Of a DNA stretch of 9,850 nt, positions 6,243 to 9,850 are shown piece by piece. A program made the translations under genes and the position numbers. The DNA comes from Proteobacteria bacterium UBA1847. GTDB taxonomy: Bacteria; Pseudomonadota; Gammaproteobacteria; Steroidobacterales; Woeseiaceae. The number at the start of each line of letters is the position of its first letter. Within the stretch, counting starts at the first letter, position 1. Below the pieces are notes generated by a model. That model saw nothing but the letters and a program-made list of their open reading frames with translations, did no database searches and had not been told where the DNA came from. The stretch spans positions 1 through 9,850 of the forward strand of contig DDIP01000429.1 in assembly GCA_002338605.1 (NCBI GenBank), in the 5' to 3' direction.

Positions 6243-7300
6243 TCCACAACCTCGTCAATGGGAAAGCGCAAAGTCACGGTAAAGCGGTCGCCGGCATCGT
6301 CAATACGGACCGCATCGCTGCTACCGTAGGCAAGCTCGAATCGTTGCCGAATATTCGCCATCGCCATCTTGTTCCCGCCGGCAGTCCGCTTTTCGCCGAC
6401 GGCCACGGGATTCGACACCGATATCTCAAGCTGATCGCCAAGCACGCGGCCCCTGACGAGCACCTCGCCACCCTCCGGTAGCAATTCGATGCCGTGATAG
6501 ATGGCATTTTCAAGCAAGGGCTGAATCGTGAGACTGGGAATACGGGCACGCATGGGTAAACCGGCGATGTCCCACTTCACATGCAGACGGTCGCCGAGTC
6601 GAAGCTTTTCGATACGCTGGTAGATGGCGGCGGTTTCAAATTCCTGCTTGAGCGACGATCGGTTACTCGCGCCGCCGAGGTTGGCTCGCAACAGGTCCGA
6701 CAGGTCTTCGACGGCTTCCTCGGCGCGGGCCGGGTCGGTGCGGGTCAATGAAGCGATGGTGTTCATGCTGTTGAACAGGAAGTGCGGTCGAATCAGGGCC
6801 TGCAGCGCGCTGATACGTGACTGTGCCTCGAGGACAATGCTGCGGCGCCATTCACTGGATATATAGAGGTAGCGCATCGCAAGCGCGATGACGATCGAAC
6901 TGATGGCAAAGGTATGCAGGATGAAATACGAGTGCGAACTGCTGATGATGGCGGATTGACCGAAAATCCGGGTCAGCTGCCAGGCGCTTTCGGCAACGAC
7001 GAGGCATACCGCCTCAAGTACAACGAAGCCAAGGACGAAAGCACGTGTCGGACCGGCTTTTTCGAGGTAGGGCCGAAGCTGGCACATCACCACTGTTCCG
7101 AGCAGCGCATTCCAGAGAACAAAAAACGAGGTTTTCGACAGTTCGATCAGGAAGGGGTGTTGGCTGTCATGTGACGCGAGCGCCAGAATGATTGCGACCA
7201 GCGCAGCGACGAGTACAACGATGAACAGCGTGCTCGCGGCACAAAAGTCCGGCAGGTAGGCCTGCGACGATTCTTTATCGGGGTCCCGTGCGGCGATCAA
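6239..7300 (-). CDS. algZ: AlgZ/FimS-like membrane histidine kinase (LytS/HisKA_5-type)
   Basis: This is the 353-residue cognate sensor of the adjacent AlgR-like regulator. It has about four membrane helices (near 22-43, 57-75, 87-105 and 124-146) and no large periplasmic domain. The phosphorylation motif is ALQALIRPHFLFNSMNTIASL, with His173. The ATP-binding domain shows the N box IQPLLENAIYHG (Asn265) and a G-box-like AGGNKMAMANIRQRF (307-321). These features match the AlgZ/FimS unorthodox kinase family rather than classical HisKA kinases. The start is TTG at 7300-7298, chosen for the AGGAG site 7 nt upstream; the nearby ATG at 7319 is in another frame. Its stop overlaps the regulator start by 4 nt. 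The stimulus is unknown. Confidence 0.92.
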   Translation of the reverse strand: MIAARDPDKESSQAYLPDFCAASTLFIVVLVAALVAIILALASHDSQHPFLIELSKTSFFVLWNALLGTVVMCQLRPYLEKAGPTRAFVLGFVVLEAVCLVVAESAWQLTRIFGQSAIISSSHSYFILHTFAISSIVIALAMRYLYISSEWRRSIVLEAQSRISALQALIRPHFLFNSMNTIASLTRTDPARAEEAVEDLSDLLRANLGGASNRSSLKQEFETAAIYQRIEKLRLGDRLHVKWDIAGLPMRARIPSLTIQPLLENAIYHGIELLPEGGEVLVRGRVLGDQLEISVSNPVAVGEKRTAGGNKMAMANIRQRFELAYGSSDAVRIDDAGDRFTVTLRFPIDEVVE

Positions 7301-7307
7301 TCCGTCG

Positions 7308-7312
7308 CTCCT
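7308..7312 (-). promoter_or_regulatory. Ribosome binding site supporting the TTG start of the kinase gene
   Basis: AGGAG (7312 to 7308, minus strand) is spaced 7 nt from the TTG at 7300. This is the ideal distance and the main reason for accepting the unusual start codon. Confidence 0.65.
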
Positions 7313-7327
7313 GTGACATAAGCGGGT

Positions 7328-7333
7328 ATTGTA
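7328..7333 (-). promoter_or_regulatory. Candidate -10 element for the algZ-algR-hemCDXY operon
   Basis: TACAAT (minus strand, 7333 to 7328) matches the sigma-70 -10 consensus at five of six positions. It would start RNA near 7321, about 20 nt before the kinase start codon. No good -35 hexamer lies 16-18 bp upstream, so an activator or an alternative promoter may be needed. It sits in the 80-bp gap between the DUF4124 gene and the kinase, where no convincing terminator is seen; read-through from upstream is therefore also possible. Confidence 0.4.
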
Positions 7334-7380
7334 GCGCCAGCGGTGGTCTTAATGTGAGGAACGACCCCTCATCAATGCAA

Positions 7381-7854
7381 TCAGGTGTCGCAGTGTTCCT
7401 TGATGAGCTCTTCGGCTTTGGTGCGAGCCTCAGCTCTTGCGACATCATCCAGGTAAACGCGTTCGCCGTTCTCATCTTCCCGATAAACCCGACGGGCCTC
7501 GAGCATCGACTTCATTTTCTGGCGATAGTCAGCACACTTGGCCGCTTTCTCTTCGGCGGCGGCACGCTCGTCGGCGGCAGTCTGTTTCGCCTGTTGGGCT
7601 TCGCTACGAGCCTCTTCGCGTTTGGCCTCGGAATCCAGGCGCGATTGAACGCGCTCCTGAACGGCGGCTTTGTCCGTGCGATTGTAGGAAACCTGCAGCC
7701 GCTCTTCACTGGCGTCGCCGGAGGGGCGGTCCGTGTAGTGCACGTTGCCGTTCGCATCGGTGTATTTGTAAATCTCATTTGCGAAGGCGCCGCCGAAAAA
7801 AAAGATGGCGAGCGAAACGATGCTGCTTGTCAGGTGTCGTTTTTTCATGCCCAT
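7381..7854 (-). CDS. Exported DUF4124 protein with a coiled coil; function unknown
   Basis: This is a 157-residue protein, or 155 if it starts at the second Met (7848), which gives a cleaner MKKR signal peptide start. It has a basic tip, a hydrophobic core (about 11-22) and a likely signal-peptidase site after AFA (23-25). The mature N-terminus EIYKYTDANGNVHYTDRP (27-44) is the DUF4124 signature, a small beta domain common in gammaproteobacterial envelope proteins. Residues about 62-107 are rich in Ala, Glu, Lys, Gln and Arg and look like a charged coiled coil. Cys107 and Cys155 are the only cysteines in the mature chain and could pair. It is probably periplasmic. It lies on the same strand as the kinase operon, 80 bp upstream, and an exact CRP-type palindrome lies just before it. 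Neither candidate start has a strong ribosome site. Family call is firm; function is not known. Confidence 0.85.
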   Translation of the reverse strand: MGMKKRHLTSSIVSLAIFFFGGAFANEIYKYTDANGNVHYTDRPSGDASEERLQVSYNRTDKAAVQERVQSRLDSEAKREEARSEAQQAKQTAADERAAAEEKAAKCADYRQKMKSMLEARRVYREDENGERVYLDDVARAEARTKAEELIKEHCDT

Positions 7855-7882
7855 ATTAAAGCACGGTGGCGGCTTTGGATGT

Positions 7883-7898
7883 TGTGATGCTGATCACA
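7883..7898. promoter_or_regulatory. CRP/Vfr/Clp-type binding site upstream of the DUF4124 gene
   Basis: TGTGATGCTGATCACA has the exact CRP half-sites TGTGA and TCACA with the canonical 6-bp spacing; the inverted arms extend to 6 bp (TGTGAT and ATCACA). It is intergenic, between the amtB terminator and the DUF4124 start. A TTTAAT box at 7860-7855 (minus strand) would place the site centre about 42 bp upstream of the resulting start of transcription, close to the class II activator position. No CRP-family gene is in the window. Binding is inferred from the match. Confidence 0.6.
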
Positions 7899-7920
7899 GG
7901 CAATAGGGGAATTGGTCCTC

Positions 7921-7954
7921 AAAAAAATAAAAAAAACGGGCCTTATGGCCCGTT
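7921..7954 (-). terminator. Rho-independent terminator after amtB
   Basis: On the minus strand an 8-bp GC-rich stem (AACGGGCC and GGCCCGTT) closes a 4-nt loop over 7954-7935. It is followed at once by a run of T residues broken by a single A (7934-7921). It lies about 50 nt past the amtB stop and ends the glnK-amtB transcript before the DUF4124 promoter region. Confidence 0.9.
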
Positions 7955-8005
7955 AAGATTCTGATATTGAAAGCGATTTTGGTAAATGCTTTCGGCGAGC
8001 TTATG

Positions 8006-9289
8006 TTACTCCGCCGTGGTGAATTCCGGGTAGGCTTCGAGTCCGCATTCGCTGATATCGACACCTTCGTATTCCTCTTGCTCGCTGACGCGAATACCGA
8101 AACTCATCTTGAGTGTGAACCAGACCAGCAGACTGACACCGAACACCCAGGCGAAGATCGATCCGACACCCAGCAGCTGGGCACCCAGCTTCGCTTCCGG
8201 GTTCGACAGGCAAACCGCGAGCACACCCCAGATTCCGACGACACCGTGAACGGAAATAGCGCCGACCGGGTCATCGACTTTCAATTTGTCGAGCCCGACG
8301 ATCGACAGCACAACCAGCAGACCGCCAATGGCACCGATCACGGTTGCGAGAATGGGTTCCGGTGTCAATGGTTCTGCCGTGATTGCGACCAGTCCTGCGA
8401 GCGCGCCATTGAGTGCCATCGTCAGGTCGGCCTTGCCAAACCAGACGCGTGAGAGGAGCAGTGCAAACACGAGACCACCGGCAGCGGCCATGTTGGTATT
8501 GACGAACACCAGTGCAACGGCGTTGGCCTCACCGACGTCGGAGACCTTGAGTTCCGAACCGCCGTTGAAGCCGAACCAGCCGAGCCAGAGAATCAGTGTA
8601 CCCAGTGTTGCAAGGGGCAGGTTGCACCCCGGTATGGCACTGATCTGACCGCCACTGCCGTACTTTCCTTTACGTGCGCCGAGAAGCAATACACCCGCGA
8701 GTGCCGCGGCCGCGCCGCACAGGTGTACAACGCCGGATCCGGCAAAGTCCAGGAAGCCTGCTTCCTGGAGGAAGCCGCCGCCCCATTTCCAGAAGCCCTG
8801 CACCGGGTAAATGAAACCGGTGAGGACGACCGCAAATGCGAAGAAGGCCCATAGCTTCATGCGTTCGGCAACGGCGCCGGACACGATGGACATCGCCGTT
8901 GCGACGAAGACCACCTGGAAAAAGAAGTCCGACAGGTTGGAATAGTAGGTGTCGCCGCCACTGGCAATGACATCGGCGGCGGTGTTGTCAGATGAGGTCA
9001 GCAGACCGCTGCCGAATGTGCTGAGGCTTTGGAAGATACCGCCAGCGAAATCGCCCGGGTACATAATCGAATATCCGCACAGCATGTACATGATGCAGGC
9101 GATCGAATACAAACCGATGTTCTTGGTAAGAATTTCGGCGGTATTTTTGGCGCGCACGAGTCCTGCTTCGAGCATGGTAAACCCCGCGGCCATCCACATG
9201 ACCAGGGCGCCCATCACCAGGAAGTAAAAAGTATCCAACGCGTATGACAGCTCGGTCACTTGCGCCGCTATTTCTGTTGTTGCTTCCAC
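8006..9289 (-). CDS. amtB: Ammonium transporter AmtB
   Basis: This 427-residue inner-membrane Amt-family channel conducts ammonium/ammonia into the cytoplasm and works as a trimer. It has about eleven hydrophobic segments. Hallmarks are AAGFTMLEAGLVRAKN (34-49), DFFFQVVFVATAMSIVSGAVAER (residues 121-143, with the gate phenylalanines), DFAGSGVVHLCG with Asp181 and the first pore histidine His189, ILWLGWFGFNGGS (233-245), and AISVHGVVGIWG with the second pore histidine His348. The cytoplasmic tail (from about 399, RVSEQEEYEGVDISECG) resembles the segment that contacts GlnK. There is no cleavable signal peptide, unlike E. coli AmtB. The start is GTG at 9289-9287, with GGAGG 8 nt upstream. glnK precedes it by 21 nt, so P-II blocking of the pore under ammonium-rich conditions is expected. 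A strong terminator follows. Confidence 0.97.
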   Translation of the reverse strand: MEATTEIAAQVTELSYALDTFYFLVMGALVMWMAAGFTMLEAGLVRAKNTAEILTKNIGLYSIACIMYMLCGYSIMYPGDFAGGIFQSLSTFGSGLLTSSDNTAADVIASGGDTYYSNLSDFFFQVVFVATAMSIVSGAVAERMKLWAFFAFAVVLTGFIYPVQGFWKWGGGFLQEAGFLDFAGSGVVHLCGAAAALAGVLLLGARKGKYGSGGQISAIPGCNLPLATLGTLILWLGWFGFNGGSELKVSDVGEANAVALVFVNTNMAAAGGLVFALLLSRVWFGKADLTMALNGALAGLVAITAEPLTPEPILATVIGAIGGLLVVLSIVGLDKLKVDDPVGAISVHGVVGIWGVLAVCLSNPEAKLGAQLLGVGSIFAWVFGVSLLVWFTLKMSFGIRVSEQEEYEGVDISECGLEAYPEFTTAE

Positions 9290-9297
9290 GTTCGTAT

Positions 9298-9302
9298 CCT
9301 CC
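9298..9302 (-). promoter_or_regulatory. Ribosome binding site supporting the GTG start of amtB
   Basis: GGAGG (9302 to 9298, minus strand) lies 8 nt before the GTG at 9289, inside the 21-nt gap after glnK. It supports the GTG as the true start. Confidence 0.75.
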
Positions 9303-9310
9303 GTGGTCTC

Positions 9311-9850
<540 letters not shown>

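Noticed and set aside
7351..7370. Terminator after the DUF4124 gene
   Set aside because: Only a 5-bp stem (TGAGG and CCTCA) with no T-tract on the minus strand; not enough to call.
7288..7887. Plus-strand 199-codon open frame opposite the DUF4124 gene
   Set aside because: It covers the whole DUF4124 gene and its CRP-type site in antisense. The minus-strand product has a clear signal peptide and DUF4124 signature, while this frame shows no family features.

Overview
The window is a conserved chromosomal neighbourhood from a GC-rich gammaproteobacterium. The best guess is a Pseudomonas-, Chromatiales- or Woeseia-like lineage; genus cannot be read from the sequence. The content points that way: an AlgZ/FimS-AlgR two-component pair fused transcriptionally to hemC-hemD-hemX-hemY, a glnK-amtB pair, and dapF. 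No phage, IS element, CRISPR array, tRNA or rRNA was seen. Every gene but one lies on the minus strand.

Layout from left to right. At 1-683 is the 5' three quarters of dapF (minus strand, cut by the window edge). It is separated by a 107-bp divergent regulatory region from an orphan ParA-type ATPase (plus strand, 791-1429). That region holds a perfect TATAAT box and a 14-bp palindrome. ParA converges on a six-gene minus-strand operon that reads 7300 to 1463 as algZ, algR, hemC, hemD, hemX, hemY. All junctions in this operon are overlaps of 4-8 nt, except a 5-nt gap between algR and hemC. This is the signature of one translationally coupled transcript joining an envelope/pilus-type sensor system to the early tetrapyrrole pathway (HemC makes hydroxymethylbilane, HemD closes it to uroporphyrinogen III; HemX and HemY are membrane-anchored accessory proteins). 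Three of the six genes start with TTG or GTG.

Upstream of that operon on the same strand is a small exported DUF4124 coiled-coil protein (7381-7854). Its upstream region carries an exact CRP/Vfr-type site. A strong Rho-independent terminator (7921-7954) separates it from the ammonium-sensing pair glnK-amtB (9649 to 8006), in which the P-II protein is expected to gate the AmtB channel. The last 111 bp (9740-9850) is a 17-bp tandem repeat array, each unit centred on the palindrome ACCGCGGT. It sits upstream of glnK and runs off the window.

Most of the window is ordinary, recognisable housekeeping sequence. The items worth a second look are the repeat array, the CRP-like site in front of the DUF4124 gene, the palindrome between dapF and parA, the non-canonical N-terminal motifs of DapF, and the orphan ParA. 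No convincing new multi-gene system was found.
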